Source: Planctomycetota bacterium
GTDB lineage: Bacteria; Planctomycetota; SZUA-567
Reading direction: 5' to 3'
Assembly (NCBI GenBank): GCA_031254915.1
Contig: JAIRTL010000018.1
Coordinates: forward strand, 1-55,994
Length of the DNA: 55,994 nt
A model generated the notes under the pieces. It was not told the DNA's origin. It ran no database searches and worked only from the letters and a program-made list of their open reading frames with translations. Of the stretch, positions 16,737 to 25,268 are shown one piece after another. The translations under genes and the position numbers were made by a program. The first letter of the stretch is position 1. Each line of letters starts with the position of its first letter.

Positions 16737-17252
16737 CGTTCATGCCTCCAAGGTCGCGGACGATCGTTTTCGCCGCGTGACACAGCATAGCGGACGTCCC
16801 AGGGCAATGAAATTAGTATAGGGGGCGGGTGTGCCAAGTCAAGGCCGAGCGTTGCCGCGGGGAGCTTCGGCAACCGGTGAAATGCCGTCAATCTTCCCGC
16901 ATGCCGGATCGCATGGCGTTTACGCCGACGAACCCTGAAATTTCGGCTTGACGTTCTCGCAACTTCAGTCAAACGCGGCATGATCGGGATTGACCCCCTC
17001 AAATTCAAAGCGACTCCGGGATAAGCCGATATTTGTCGTCCATCGAAAAAAATCCACTCAAGCCGGAATCTTTGCGTCCGCTAATATGAAGGAAAGCGGC
17101 GAAGTGACGCGGGATCGAAAGACGCCGTGATGTCGTGAAAGCGTGACTGCCCGTACCGTTCCGGCGGTTGGGCTGGCATCAGTCGCCGGAATATATACAA
17201 TTATTGTAGATGGAGCGATTATTCGGTCCTTTTCCCAATGGATGGATTCATC
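16737..17252. other. Divergent intergenic region with a small palindrome
   Basis: This ~515-bp gap separates the traR-lspA-icd-radC set (minus) from the DUF5610-like gene (plus). I see no convincing gene in it. The only clear structure is the palindrome TACAATTATTGTA at 17196-17208, about 45 bp before the DUF5610-like gene, which may be an operator or part of its promoter. Confidence 0.5.
17196..17208. promoter_or_regulatory. Perfect 6-1-6 palindrome upstream of the DUF5610-like gene
   Basis: TACAAT-T-ATTGTA lies within AT-rich sequence (AATATATACAATTATTG) 30-57 bp before the start codon. The size and position suit a dimeric repressor site overlapping a promoter. No regulator gene is adjacent. 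Confidence 0.35.
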
Positions 17253-18374
17253 ATGATCAACAACGACATGTCCAACCCGCTTGAGCGCTTTTTCTCCAAT
17301 CATGCTGGTGACACGAACCGCCCCGCCGATTTGTACGAGCGGATCAAGGAACGCCGCGACGCGATCGGCGGCAAGAAAGCGGACGAATTCGAAGTTGCCC
17401 AGAAAGACGCGGCCGACAAGACAGCGGCCAACGCGAAGCCGGAGGACGCGAAGCTTTCGCCCGAGGAACGCCGCCGGAAAGAGGTCCAGGCCATCCTCGC
17501 CCAGATGAACGCCGAGGAAGCCAAGGACAAGCCGGTCGAGAAAAAGGGCCAGGCGTCGAACGTGGATGCATCCGGCAAGCGGATCGCCGATGTCGACGGA
17601 TACGGCTTCCCCGCCTTTCTGAACGACCTCCCGCTCTTCAACCAGTTCAAGACCGACTTGGTGAACGCCTTCAGGAGTCTGGACGGCGCGACGGCCGGAT
17701 CGATCAGCGCCCAGTTCGAACTGAACTACCGCTCGGTGGAGATGATCGCCAACGAAATGGGCGGCTACGAAATCAGGGAAGCGACTTACAACTTCAAGCT
17801 CGACCTCAACTACGTCAAGGCCGCCGCGGGCGCGGACAAGAATGCCAGCATGTCGGAACTTTTCGGCGCCGACAAGAAGGATCCGACCACCCCCTCGAGC
17901 TTGCTCGACAATCTCAAGGAGTACTTCTCGCCGCGCAACACCGCCGACCGCATTGTGGACTTCGCGAGCAGTTTCTTCCCGATGAGCGAACAGTTCAAGG
18001 CCAATGGCGACACCGAGGGGGCGCGGTCGGAATTCGCCGAGACCATGCGCGAAGCGATCCAAAAAGGCTTCGACCAGGCGATGGGCAAACTCGGAAAGGT
18101 ACCGGGCTCCGTGCGGGATGGCATCGACGAAACGCACCGCCTCACCTTCCAGGGCATCGACGATTTCGTCAAGTACGGCATGAACCGCGGCAAAGACGGC
18201 AAGACGGACGACTTCTTCAACGTCCTCCAGCAGTTTTCCATGTCGATGTCGCAGTCCTACAGCCAGACGACCTACACCTACACCCCGGGCGCGTCCGGCA
18301 GAGCCGCCGAAACAACTCCCGCCAAACCCGCCGAAGAGCAAGCGAAGGCTAAAAGCATAGACGCCAAAGCATAG
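17253..18374 (+). CDS. DUF5610-like protein
   Basis: The start is ATG 17253 (GGATGG upstream) or ATG 17238, giving ~375 residues. The N-terminal ~100 residues are charged and helical. The middle has an antiparallel-beta-looking stretch ISAQFELNYRSVEMIANEMG. The C-terminal part FAETMREAIQKGFDQAMGKL and IDETHRLTFQGIDDFVKYG resembles DUF5610 proteins, whose function is unknown. The end is Ala/Pro/Lys-rich. There is no signal peptide or membrane helix. It is a single-gene unit whose 3' end meets the group II intron remnant at 18395. Confidence 0.6.
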   Translation: MINNDMSNPLERFFSNHAGDTNRPADLYERIKERRDAIGGKKADEFEVAQKDAADKTAANAKPEDAKLSPEERRRKEVQAILAQMNAEEAKDKPVEKKGQASNVDASGKRIADVDGYGFPAFLNDLPLFNQFKTDLVNAFRSLDGATAGSISAQFELNYRSVEMIANEMGGYEIREATYNFKLDLNYVKAAAGADKNASMSELFGADKKDPTTPSSLLDNLKEYFSPRNTADRIVDFASSFFPMSEQFKANGDTEGARSEFAETMREAIQKGFDQAMGKLGKVPGSVRDGIDETHRLTFQGIDDFVKYGMNRGKDGKTDDFFNVLQQFSMSMSQSYSQTTYTYTPGASGRAAETTPAKPAEEQAKAKSIDAKA

Positions 18375-18394
18375 CGCGGCCCGTATAGAGAAAT

Positions 18395-18713
18395 ATCGAG
18401 TAGAAGAAAGGTAGGCTCATAATGGGCCTACCTTCCGTACTCTCACACCACACACCCATCGGCGTCATTCCGCCGCATACTCTCGCGCCCGCGTCACTGT
18501 CTGGCGGACACTTCAGCCAAAGCGAAAGCCGTAGCTTCTCGGAGAAAAGTTCGGGTCGAATTCGGTTCTTGTTCGTTGGGCCAGGATTTTGCGTACAGCT
18601 TCCTTCAGATTCCGCCTCACGGCGGACATCCTTGCTGTTCGGCTAACGGTTCCCGTCATCAGGGTCCGTAGGGGACTCTCGCCCCAAAAATTGGTGCGCC
18701 CTGCCGGGCGCAC
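18395..18713 (-). mobile_element. Degenerate ORF-less group IIC intron
   Basis: Read on the minus strand from 18713 it starts GTGCGCCCGGCAGGGCGCAC, the group IIC 5' end. It continues with the domain I core (TACGGACCCTGATGACGGGA, GGCGGAATCTGAAGGAAGC) and ends in a domain VI hairpin (GGAAGGTAGGC...GCCTACC) and TTCTACTCGAT at 18395. It is ~319 bp with no maturase gene. The domain V region (about 18433-18470) no longer forms the conserved hairpin with its CGC triad, so self-splicing looks lost. It follows a hairpin plus TTCTTCTT behind rplI, the usual IIC target. Confidence 0.88.
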
Positions 18714-18724
18714 CACAAGAAGAA

Positions 18725-18742
18725 GGAATTCGCCGGAGTTCC
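18725..18742 (-). terminator. Hairpin behind rplI used as intron target
   Basis: On the minus strand GGAACTC-CGGC-GAATTCC (one mismatch) is followed by TTCTTCTT. It is the probable terminator of the rpsF-ssb-rpsR-rplI transcript and forms the 5' exon of the intron. A second small hairpin (TGCGGG/CCCGCA, 18767-18781) lies just upstream. Confidence 0.5.
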
Positions 18743-18816
18743 GCTTTTCGTAAAAACAGACGTCCTTGCGGGCATCCCGCACTTGCGTTGCTGTCCTCTC
18801 TCGGAGCGGAACCGCT

Positions 18817-19287
18817 TCACTCGACCGCACCGTGTTCCTTGATGCCGACCACCCAGACCTTGAACTCGGTCTCTACTTCGGGGTGAAGACGAACGGGAAT
18901 GCGGTGGACGCCGATCGTCTTGATCGGCTCATCGAGCCTGACCATCGACGACTCCAGGACAATGCCTTCCTTCGTCAGCGCGTCGACAAGCTCCTTAACC
19001 TGCACGGAACCGTAAAGCACGTCGTTCTCGGAGACACGCTCGTTCAAGGTGATGTCGACGGCGGCGATCTTCTCCGCCAGCATCTTGAAGTCCTTGATGC
19101 GCTCGAGCTCGCGCGCGTGGCGGAGCTTCTTCGCGTTTTCGATCTGCTTTAGGTTGGCGGGGGTGACTTCCACCGCCAGCTTACGCGGCAACAGGTAGTT
19201 ACGGCCGTATCCGTTGGCGACGGTGACCACGTCGCCGGCATAACCGAGGTCCTTGACGTCCTCGCTCAACAACAATTTCATCGGCAT
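18817..19287 (-). CDS. rplI: 50S ribosomal protein bL9
   Basis: The 156-residue protein starts at ATG 19287 behind GGAGG. It has the N-domain MKLLLSEDVKDLGYAGDVVT and NGYGRNYLLPRKLAVEVT, a long connecting helix with KKLRHARELERI, and a C-domain ending in VHRIPVRLHPEVETEFKVWV. bL9 sits near the L1 stalk and helps keep the reading frame. It is the last gene of the glmU-...-rpsR-rplI set and is followed by the intron at 18395-18713. Confidence 0.98.
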   Translation of the reverse strand: MPMKLLLSEDVKDLGYAGDVVTVANGYGRNYLLPRKLAVEVTPANLKQIENAKKLRHARELERIKDFKMLAEKIAAVDITLNERVSENDVLYGSVQVKELVDALTKEGIVLESSMVRLDEPIKTIGVHRIPVRLHPEVETEFKVWVVGIKEHGAVE

Positions 19288-19341
19288 GATTCGCCTCCAT
19301 TCAATTCGACAAGTTTTCCAATGCGGACGACGGCTTCCGGA

Positions 19342-19593
19342 CTACTGACGGCCACTGTAGCGCAGAAGCGCCAGGAACCGGGCGCGCTTGACGGCGCGCG
19401 AAATGGCGCGCTGGTGCTTGGCGCAGTTGCCGAGGCGCTTGCGGTCGAAAAGCTTGCCCTGGGGGCTCATGAACTTCTGCAGCGTGTTGACGTCCTTGTG
19501 GTCGACGATGGACGGCGCGTCCTTTGAGCAATACCGGCATCTGCCATTGCCGATATGGAAATCCTGCTTATCCTTGCCGAAATCGGAACTCAC
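19342..19593 (-). CDS. rpsR: 30S ribosomal protein bS18
   Basis: The 83-residue protein starts at GTG 19593 with GAGGAG seven bases upstream. It has CRYCSKDAPSIVDHKDVNTL and the S18 core RLGNCAKHQRAISRAVKRAR with ALLRYSG at the end. Two CxxC-like cysteine pairs are kept, as in zinc-binding bS18 forms. Position between ssb and rplI is the common rpsF-ssb-rpsR-rplI order. Confidence 0.98.
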   Translation of the reverse strand: MSSDFGKDKQDFHIGNGRCRYCSKDAPSIVDHKDVNTLQKFMSPQGKLFDRKRLGNCAKHQRAISRAVKRARFLALLRYSGRQ

Positions 19594-19665
19594 GGATAAT
19601 CTCCTCTAAAATCTAAAATTGAGCCTTATATGAATGCCAACGAGTTTAATACTGTTTGGACGCCG

Positions 19666-20169
19666 TTAGAAGGGGATGTCGTCGCCCGCCGGGGCCGACG
19701 ACGATCCGAGGTCGTCGAACGCGTCGTTCGCCTTTGCCGGGGGCGGAGCCTGGCGCTCCGAATAGCGCTGCCGCCGTCCGGACGACCTGGAATCGTCGCC
19801 GTTGTCGAAGCGGCCGCTCGTTCCCGACCCGTCGCCCCGGCTGCCGAGGAACTGGACGTTTTGGACGTAAATCTTGATCCTGCTCCGGCGTTCGCCCGTT
19901 TCCTTGTCCTGCCACTGGTCCTCGATAAGGCGCCCCTCGACCAGCACCGGCCTGCCCTTGCTGAGATATTCGCTGCAAGTCTCCGCCTGTCGATCCCACA
20001 CCGTGCAGTCGATGAACAGGGTCTCCTCCTTGCGTTCGCTTCCGCTTCTGCCCCGGACAGTGGTCACCGCCAAGCGGAGATCGGCGACCGCCGTGCCTTG
20101 GGGGGTATAGCGCAGTTCGGGGTCGCGGGTCAGGTTGCCTATCAATATCACTCGGTTGAAACCGGCCAT
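19666..20169 (-). CDS. ssb: Single-stranded DNA-binding protein
   Basis: The 167-residue protein has an OB fold (residues 1-~108) with FNRVILIGNLTRDPELRYTP and GRPVLVEGRLIEDQW. A Gly/Ser/Asp-rich disordered tail follows. The C-terminal tip DDIPF is the standard hook for SSB partners such as PriA, RecO and Exo I. ATG 20169 follows AGGAGG. It lies between rpsF and rpsR in the same operon. Confidence 0.98.
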   Translation of the reverse strand: MAGFNRVILIGNLTRDPELRYTPQGTAVADLRLAVTTVRGRSGSERKEETLFIDCTVWDRQAETCSEYLSKGRPVLVEGRLIEDQWQDKETGERRSRIKIYVQNVQFLGSRGDGSGTSGRFDNGDDSRSSGRRQRYSERQAPPPAKANDAFDDLGSSSAPAGDDIPF

Positions 20170-20243
20170 GCCTTCCTCCTTTCAGTCGTGCTCGCCGCCA
20201 TGCACCCGGGTCGCTCCGGGCGGCGGCATGAAATCGTGCGCGA

Positions 20244-20603
20244 CTACTCGACCGCCTCGGCGGGCGCTTCGGAATCGCCGCGCTCCCGTGCGCCGAGCGT
20301 TTGCGGCTCGATGCCGTCCTCGTCGGCGAGAATGAGAACGCGAAGGACGTTCTCGTTCAGGGCGCACTGGCGTTCCATCTTCGCGATCGCCTGCGTATCG
20401 GAATTGAAATGCACCAGAATGAAGGTGCCGCGCTTGACCTTCCTAATCTCGTAGGCGAGACGGCGATCGTCCCATTTGACGGACTTGACAATCTCCGCGC
20501 CGTGCCTGGTCAGGCACCCGAGGCATTCGGCCTCCATCTTGGCGTAGTCTTCTTTCGCCTTGGCGCTGTCGACGATGAACATCGCTTCGTACAGTTTCGT
20601 CAC
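20244..20603 (-). CDS. rpsF: 30S ribosomal protein bS6
   Basis: I place the start at GTG 20603 (GGAGGAACTGGA before it), giving 119 residues. The open frame extends 13 codons further but without a ribosome site. TKLYEAMFIVDSAKAKEDYA and VKWDDRRLAYEIRKVKRGTF are typical bS6 sequence. The acidic C-terminal tail (ERGDSEAPAEAVE) resembles the region glutamylated by RimK in E. coli; no rimK is in view. bS6 pairs with bS18, encoded two genes on. Confidence 0.97.
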   Translation of the reverse strand: MTKLYEAMFIVDSAKAKEDYAKMEAECLGCLTRHGAEIVKSVKWDDRRLAYEIRKVKRGTFILVHFNSDTQAIAKMERQCALNENVLRVLILADEDGIEPQTLGARERGDSEAPAEAVE

Positions 20604-20646
20604 TCCAGTTCCTCCAAAAAAATCACGATAAAATATATGCAAGTCC

Positions 20647-21294
20647 TTATTTCTCGGCTTCCGCAGCGCCGCCGATCGCTATGCCGTTGAACCGGTCCCG
20701 AGCCGCGCAGATACCTTCGCGAAGCCACAGATCGACGGCTTCCGCCGCAGCCTCCACGACCTTGGAGACGACGGGAAGCTCCTCCGCGCCGAAGCGGCCC
20801 AGAACATAATCCGCCCGGTCCATGACTTCCGGCGGTTCATCGACGCCAAGCCGCAGGCGGGGATATCCCGAGCCGAGCGCCTTGGCAATGTCGGCGAGAC
20901 CGTTATGTCCGCCTGCGGATCCGGAAGACCTGAAGCGCAGCTTTCCGAGCGGAAGATTGACGTCGTCCGCGACGACCAGAAGTCCCGGCCATTGGCATGA
21001 CGGATCGTCCCGCCTCGCCGCGGCCGGTTCCTCCTGGATCGCCTTCCGAATTTCCCCGAACCAGCCAAGCCACGACGCGAGTGCCTGCCCGGAACGGTTC
21101 ATATACGTTTGCGGCCTGACGAGGTACGTCTTCTCGCCGCCGTGGTACGCTTCCGCCGTCTCCACCGACTTCTCGCGGCGAAAACGACCGGAACCGAGCC
21201 TCGCCGCCAAAACGTCGAGCGCCAGCCAGCCGATATTGTGCCGAGTGCGCTCGTATTCGCGACCGGGATTGCCCAAGCCAACAACTACCTTCAT
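20647..21294 (-). CDS. pth: Peptidyl-tRNA hydrolase
   Basis: Pth frees tRNA from prematurely released peptidyl-tRNA. The 215-residue protein has VVGLGNPGREYERTRHNIGW (catalytic His19), QTYMNRSGQA, the VADDVNLPLGKLRFRSSGSA loop with catalytic Asp, and GGHNGL. Its ATG overlaps the TGA of the upstream bL25 gene (ATGA), so translation is coupled. A ctc-pth pair is also found in Bacillus. Length is slightly above the usual ~190 because of a short insert near residue 85 (IQEEPAAARRDD). Confidence 0.97.
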   Translation of the reverse strand: MKVVVGLGNPGREYERTRHNIGWLALDVLAARLGSGRFRREKSVETAEAYHGGEKTYLVRPQTYMNRSGQALASWLGWFGEIRKAIQEEPAAARRDDPSCQWPGLLVVADDVNLPLGKLRFRSSGSAGGHNGLADIAKALGSGYPRLRLGVDEPPEVMDRADYVLGRFGAEELPVVSKVVEAAAEAVDLWLREGICAARDRFNGIAIGGAAEAEK

Positions 21295-21932
21295 TTTTCG
21301 TCGGTTGCCTTCGCTTCGCGTTCCTTCTCGCCGATCACTTCGGGCGCGGTGGGCGCTTCGTCCTCCTCGGCCACAGCCACCTTTTCACCGGCGGGTTGGT
21401 GGCAGGAGACGACGGCGGGATTGCCGTGGAAGATATAGGCAACGCCCTTGAGCTTGGGGAGATCCTCGGCGTAGAGAATTTCGCCCACCTGAAGGTTGGA
21501 AATGTCGATGATGATGGCTTCGGGCATGTCCGCTGGGAGGCAGCGTACGGTGACCTGGTGGAGATCCTGTTCGACCATGCCGCCGACATGGGTGCCAGGA
21601 GCCTCGCCCTTCAGTTCGATCAGGAGGTCGACTTCGATGACCTCGGTGTCGCTGATGGCGCGGAAGTCGGCGTGGAGAATCTCGTGGTCGTATGTCCCGT
21701 GCTGAACCGCCTTGATAAGCACCTTCTTGATCGTGCCGTCGATATCGAGATCGATGATGCGCTCGCCGGTCTTCAGAAGGTGGAGAAATTCCTTGAGGTC
21801 GATCTTGACGTTGATGTTTCCGGCCATACCCTTTCCGTAGACGACGCCAGGAATCTGCCCCGTCTTGCGCATCTCGAATGCGCGATACTTGCCCTTGCCT
21901 TCGCGTTTTTCAACTTTAAGCACTTCAGTCAC
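21291..21932 (-). CDS. rplY: 50S ribosomal protein bL25 (CTC form)
   Basis: The start is GTG 21932 with GGAGG six bases before it (213 residues); the frame is open upstream to 22019 but would overlap prs. The N-terminal 5S rRNA-binding domain reads GKYRAFEMRKTGQIPGVVYG and HADFRAISDTEVIEVDLLI. The C-terminal CTC domain has LHQVTVRCLPADMPEAIIID and HGNPAVVSC. The long form is the general-stress CTC type. The tail is acidic. It lies between prs and pth as in Bacillus. Confidence 0.96.
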   Translation of the reverse strand: MTEVLKVEKREGKGKYRAFEMRKTGQIPGVVYGKGMAGNINVKIDLKEFLHLLKTGERIIDLDIDGTIKKVLIKAVQHGTYDHEILHADFRAISDTEVIEVDLLIELKGEAPGTHVGGMVEQDLHQVTVRCLPADMPEAIIIDISNLQVGEILYAEDLPKLKGVAYIFHGNPAVVSCHQPAGEKVAVAEEDEAPTAPEVIGEKEREAKATDEK

Positions 21933-22011
21933 GATGATCCTCCAACAAAACGTGAAATTGCGCCCCGGCAGGCCTGACGCAAGCCCGTACCCCGGTTCGC
22001 CTGGTAAAAAT

Positions 22012-22986
22012 TCAGACAAACAAGAGGCTGATGCTCTTGTTTCTGTGGATGCGTCCGATGGCGTCGCCGAGCAGATTGGCGACGGAAATGACGGTGAGGT
22101 TCATTTCCGGCGGCACATTGCTCTGCGGCGGAACGGTGTCGGTGACGATGACTTCCGTGGCGCCGCTCTCGATCATCCGTTCGAACGCGTTCGAAACAAA
22201 CAAGCCGTGCGTCGCCATGGCGCGCACGGTTCGCGCCCCCGCTTCGCGCGCAGCCTTCACGGCGGCGGCCATGCTGCCGGCGGAGGTGATCATGTCATCG
22301 ACTATCACCACGTCACGGTCGCGAATCTCGCCGATGACGTAACCGGTTTCGACGTTTTCATCGGAAATACGGCGTTTCTCGACGACGGCGATTCCGCAGC
22401 CGAGCCGTTTGGCATAGCGGTCGGCCATCTTGATGGAGCCGACGTCCGGGCTCATCACGACGCACTTTTCCAGTTTGAGCGCCTTGAGGTAATCGATCAA
22501 CACCGGCGTCGAGAACAGATGATCCATGGGAATGTCGAAAAATCCTTGAATCTGCGCCGCGTGGAGATCCAGGCACAGCACCCGGTTGACGCCGCTCGCG
22601 GCAAGGAGATTGGCGACGAGTTTGGCGGTGATCGGCACCCTGCCCTCGTGCTTACGGTCCTGCCTGGCATAGCCGAAATACGGAATGACGACGGTGATGG
22701 AGCGGGCGCTCGCCCGGCGCAAGGCGTCGACGATGATCAACAGATCCATCAGATTCTCGTTGACCGGAGGGCTTGTCGGCTGAATGATGAAGGCGTCTAT
22801 GCCGCGCACATCGTCGAGGATCCTGACTTTCGTCTCCGTATCCGGAAAACGCTGGATATCGATCCGCCCGGGGTTGACCCCGAGATGCCGGCACACGGCA
22901 TACCCGAGTTCGCGATGCGCGTTCCCGACGAAGATGCGCACGGGATTACCGTCGTAGTTGTGCACCCGTGTGTGTCCAAGACTCAT
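22012..22986 (-). CDS. prs: Ribose-phosphate pyrophosphokinase
   Basis: Prs makes PRPP from ribose-5-P and ATP, the input for PurF and other nucleotide pathways encoded later in the window. The 324-residue protein has RFPDTETKVRILDDVRG, YFGYARQDRKHEGRVPITAK (ATP flap) and CLDLHAAQIQGFFDIPMDHL. The PRPP loop is VVIVDDMITSAGSM, where most class I enzymes have DDMIDTAGT, a mild variation. The ATG overlaps the glmU-like stop as ATGA. Confidence 0.97.
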   Translation of the reverse strand: MSLGHTRVHNYDGNPVRIFVGNAHRELGYAVCRHLGVNPGRIDIQRFPDTETKVRILDDVRGIDAFIIQPTSPPVNENLMDLLIIVDALRRASARSITVVIPYFGYARQDRKHEGRVPITAKLVANLLAASGVNRVLCLDLHAAQIQGFFDIPMDHLFSTPVLIDYLKALKLEKCVVMSPDVGSIKMADRYAKRLGCGIAVVEKRRISDENVETGYVIGEIRDRDVVIVDDMITSAGSMAAAVKAAREAGARTVRAMATHGLFVSNAFERMIESGATEVIVTDTVPPQSNVPPEMNLTVISVANLLGDAIGRIHRNKSISLLFV

Positions 22987-23729
22987 TGATCTCGGCCTTC
23001 CCTTAGAGCCAGCGCCTTTTCGGCCGCCTCGAGATCGGCGGGCGTATTCACCCCCGCCCCCTCCAGGGGATCATCCGCGACGATCGCCTCGACGCGGCCC
23101 CCGCCGGAAAGAATAATGCCGACGACATCGGTTAGGTAATATTCGCCCTGCGCGTTGTCGTTCCTCACCTTGTCGAGCGCCCGCCACAGCTTTTCCGGGT
23201 CAAAACAATAGACGCCGGCGTTGCCCTCGAAAATGGCGCGCTCCTCGGGAGAGGCGTCCCTGTATTCGACGATCCGCGCCACGCCGCCGTCCGGATTGCG
23301 GACAACCCTGCCGAAGCGGCTCTCGGCGTTGACAGGCACGGTCATGAAGGTCGCGGCAGCTCCTCTAGCGGAGCGTTCGCCGACCAGCTTCAGGTATGTC
23401 TCCGCCGTCACCAGCGGCATGTCGCCGTAAGTGACGATCAGATGGTCAACGTTACCTGGAAACGCGTCGCGGGCACACCTCACGGCATGCCCGGTTCCGA
23501 GTTGAGGCGACTGCTCAACCCAGCGAACTCCAGTCGGCAGCACGGAGACGACCTCGCCCTTGCGGTAACCCACCACCACAACGACACTGTCGACTCCCGC
23601 TTCCGAAAGTGCGCCGAGCACCCATTCGATCAGGGCTTTGTCGCCCGCCTCGAACAGGACCTTGGGGCGGTCGCCTCCCATCCGGGTGCCTTTGCCGGCG
23701 GCAAGGACGCAGGCTTGGATGATAGGCAT
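22983..23729 (-). CDS. GlmU-type sugar nucleotidyltransferase lacking the acetyltransferase domain
   Basis: The 248-residue protein matches the N-terminal uridylyltransferase half of GlmU: CVLAAGKGTRMGGDRPKVLF, QLGTGHAVRCARDAF, YGDMPLVTAETYLKL, VVRNPDGGVARIVEYRDASP and GNAGVYCFDPE. Such domains make UDP-GlcNAc from GlcNAc-1-P and UTP. The hexapeptide-repeat acetyltransferase half of bifunctional GlmU (~450 residues) is absent and there is no sign of it downstream, since prs begins at the stop codon. Acetylation must be done by another protein, or the substrate differs. The glmU-prs-ctc-pth order supports the GlmU assignment. First gene of the operon. Confidence 0.9.
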   Translation of the reverse strand: MPIIQACVLAAGKGTRMGGDRPKVLFEAGDKALIEWVLGALSEAGVDSVVVVVGYRKGEVVSVLPTGVRWVEQSPQLGTGHAVRCARDAFPGNVDHLIVTYGDMPLVTAETYLKLVGERSARGAAATFMTVPVNAESRFGRVVRNPDGGVARIVEYRDASPEERAIFEGNAGVYCFDPEKLWRALDKVRNDNAQGEYYLTDVVGIILSGGGRVEAIVADDPLEGAGVNTPADLEAAEKALALREGRDQ

Positions 23730-24161
23730 TCACTCTCCGAATCCGCCGTTTGGCGAATTCCGCACAATATGGAACCGGTCCGCAAAATTAAAATAGATAC
23801 ACGCCAACCCCGCGTGCGAAGTTGGCATAATTGTACATTAACGTGATTCGCACGCCACAGTCAAGCGCGAAATCGGCAGGGTCATTTAATTTTGCCGATT
23901 GGCAAAGAGCAAGCAAGATACTTCCCAATATACAGAGGTTGCCTGCCATTTCCCCAATGATATCTGGCGTGAGATCGGATAAAAATTCGAAAATTAAATG
24001 ACCTTGCGAAATCGGAACCGGAGCTATAACGTAAACTCGATGTATTCGCGAACGGATCGATGAAAGCGCGGAGTTGATCTTGATGGCATTCTTGGTGTAT
24101 AGTGTGCGCTGCCGCCCAAACGGCGGAATCGTCTTTTTTCAACCAAGGAGAAAGCGGGAAA
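23730..24161. other. Divergent intergenic region
   Basis: This 432-bp gap separates the glmU operon (minus) from the DUF362 gene (plus). It holds a perfect 9-bp inverted repeat, GCGTGCGAA (23812-23820) and TTCGCACGC (23847-23855), about 90 bp before the glmU-like start, and a probable promoter for the DUF362 gene at 24074-24103. The rest is AT-richer than the genes and I see nothing else in it. Confidence 0.5.
24074..24103 (+). promoter_or_regulatory. Sigma-70-like promoter of the DUF362 gene
   Basis: TTGATC (24074-24079) and TATAGT (24098-24103) are 18 bp apart, with transcription expected near 24110, about 50 bp before the ATG. The match is reasonable but found by eye. Confidence 0.4.
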
Positions 24162-25268
24162 ATGGAAAAGCCAAAAGTCTATTTCACGGACATGCGCGCC
24201 ACCTTCGAGGAAAACCTCCAGCAAAAACTGGCCAGGCTGATAAGGACGGCCGGACTCGGCCGCATCGATTTCAGGCGGAAATTCGCCGCCGTCAAGGTCC
24301 ACTTCGGCGAACTTGGCAATCTCGCCTTCATCCGCCCCAATTACGCAAAGACGGTGGCCGACGAGATCAAGGAGCTTGGCGGCAAGCCGTTCCTCACCGA
24401 TTGCAACACGCTGTACGTCGGGTCGCGCAAGAACGCGATCGAGCACATCGACACCGCCTACACCAACGGTTTCTCGCCCTTCTCGACCGGCTGCCACGTG
24501 GTGATCGGCGACGGACTCAAGGGAACGGACGAGGCGCACGTTCCCGTCGTCAACGGCGAATTCATCAAAGAGGCTAAGATCGGCCGCGCCGTCATGGACG
24601 CGGACATCTTCGTCTCGCTCACCCATTTCAAATGCCACGAAGCGACCGGCATCGGCGGTGTGCTTAAAAACATCGGAATGGGCTGCGGGTCGCGTGCCGG
24701 CAAGATGGAGATGCACAGCGCAGGCAAACCGACAGTCGCGACCGATGAATGCATCGGCTGCGGCCGCTGCTCCAAGGTCTGCGCACACGAGGCGGCCGTC
24801 GTCAGTTCCGGCAAGGCGTCGATCAACCACGATAGGTGTGTCGGCTGCGGCAGGTGCCTAGGCGTCTGTCCCACGGACGCGATCGAAGCCGCGGGCGACG
24901 AGACGAACGACATCCTTTGCAAAAAAATCGCCGAATACGCCTCCGCCGTCCTCACTGGGCGTCCGCATTTCCACGTCTGCCTCGTCGTCGACGTGTCGCC
25001 CTTCTGCGACTGCCATGCGGAAAACGACGCCGCCGTTGTCCCCGACGTCGGCATGTTCGCCTCGTTCGATCCGGTGGCGCTGGACCTCGCCTGCAGCGAG
25101 GCGGTGAACCGCCAACCGCCGGCGGCCGGAAGCCTTCTCGCTCGAGAACGCGGCGAAGGCGCCGACCACTTCACCGCGATCGCCCCCGAAACGAACTGGC
25201 GCGTCTGCCTCGAGCACGCGGCGAAAATTGGCCTCGGACGGCTTGACTACGATTTGGTGACGATTTGA
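24162..25268 (+). CDS. DUF362 protein with two 4Fe-4S ferredoxin motifs
   Basis: The start is ATG 24162 behind AAGGAG (368 residues). The N-terminal ~190 residues are a DUF362 domain: AVKVHFGELGNLAFIRPNYA, DCNTLYVGSRKNAIEH, SLTHFKCHEATGIGGVLKNI. Then come two ferredoxin clusters, CIGCGRCSKVC and CVGCGRCLGVC, with the CP residue order for two [4Fe-4S]. The C-terminal part VVPDVGMFASFDPVALDLAC is also DUF362-like. These proteins are common in anaerobes and presumed to carry electrons, but the reaction is not known. It stands alone with its own promoter. Confidence 0.92.
   Translation: MEKPKVYFTDMRATFEENLQQKLARLIRTAGLGRIDFRRKFAAVKVHFGELGNLAFIRPNYAKTVADEIKELGGKPFLTDCNTLYVGSRKNAIEHIDTAYTNGFSPFSTGCHVVIGDGLKGTDEAHVPVVNGEFIKEAKIGRAVMDADIFVSLTHFKCHEATGIGGVLKNIGMGCGSRAGKMEMHSAGKPTVATDECIGCGRCSKVCAHEAAVVSSGKASINHDRCVGCGRCLGVCPTDAIEAAGDETNDILCKKIAEYASAVLTGRPHFHVCLVVDVSPFCDCHAENDAAVVPDVGMFASFDPVALDLACSEAVNRQPPAAGSLLARERGEGADHFTAIAPETNWRVCLEHAAKIGLGRLDYDLVTI

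Noticed and set aside
23882-24142. 86-codon minus-strand frame in the glmU-DUF362 gap
   Set aside because: No ribosome site, atypical composition, and it covers the likely promoter of the DUF362 gene.
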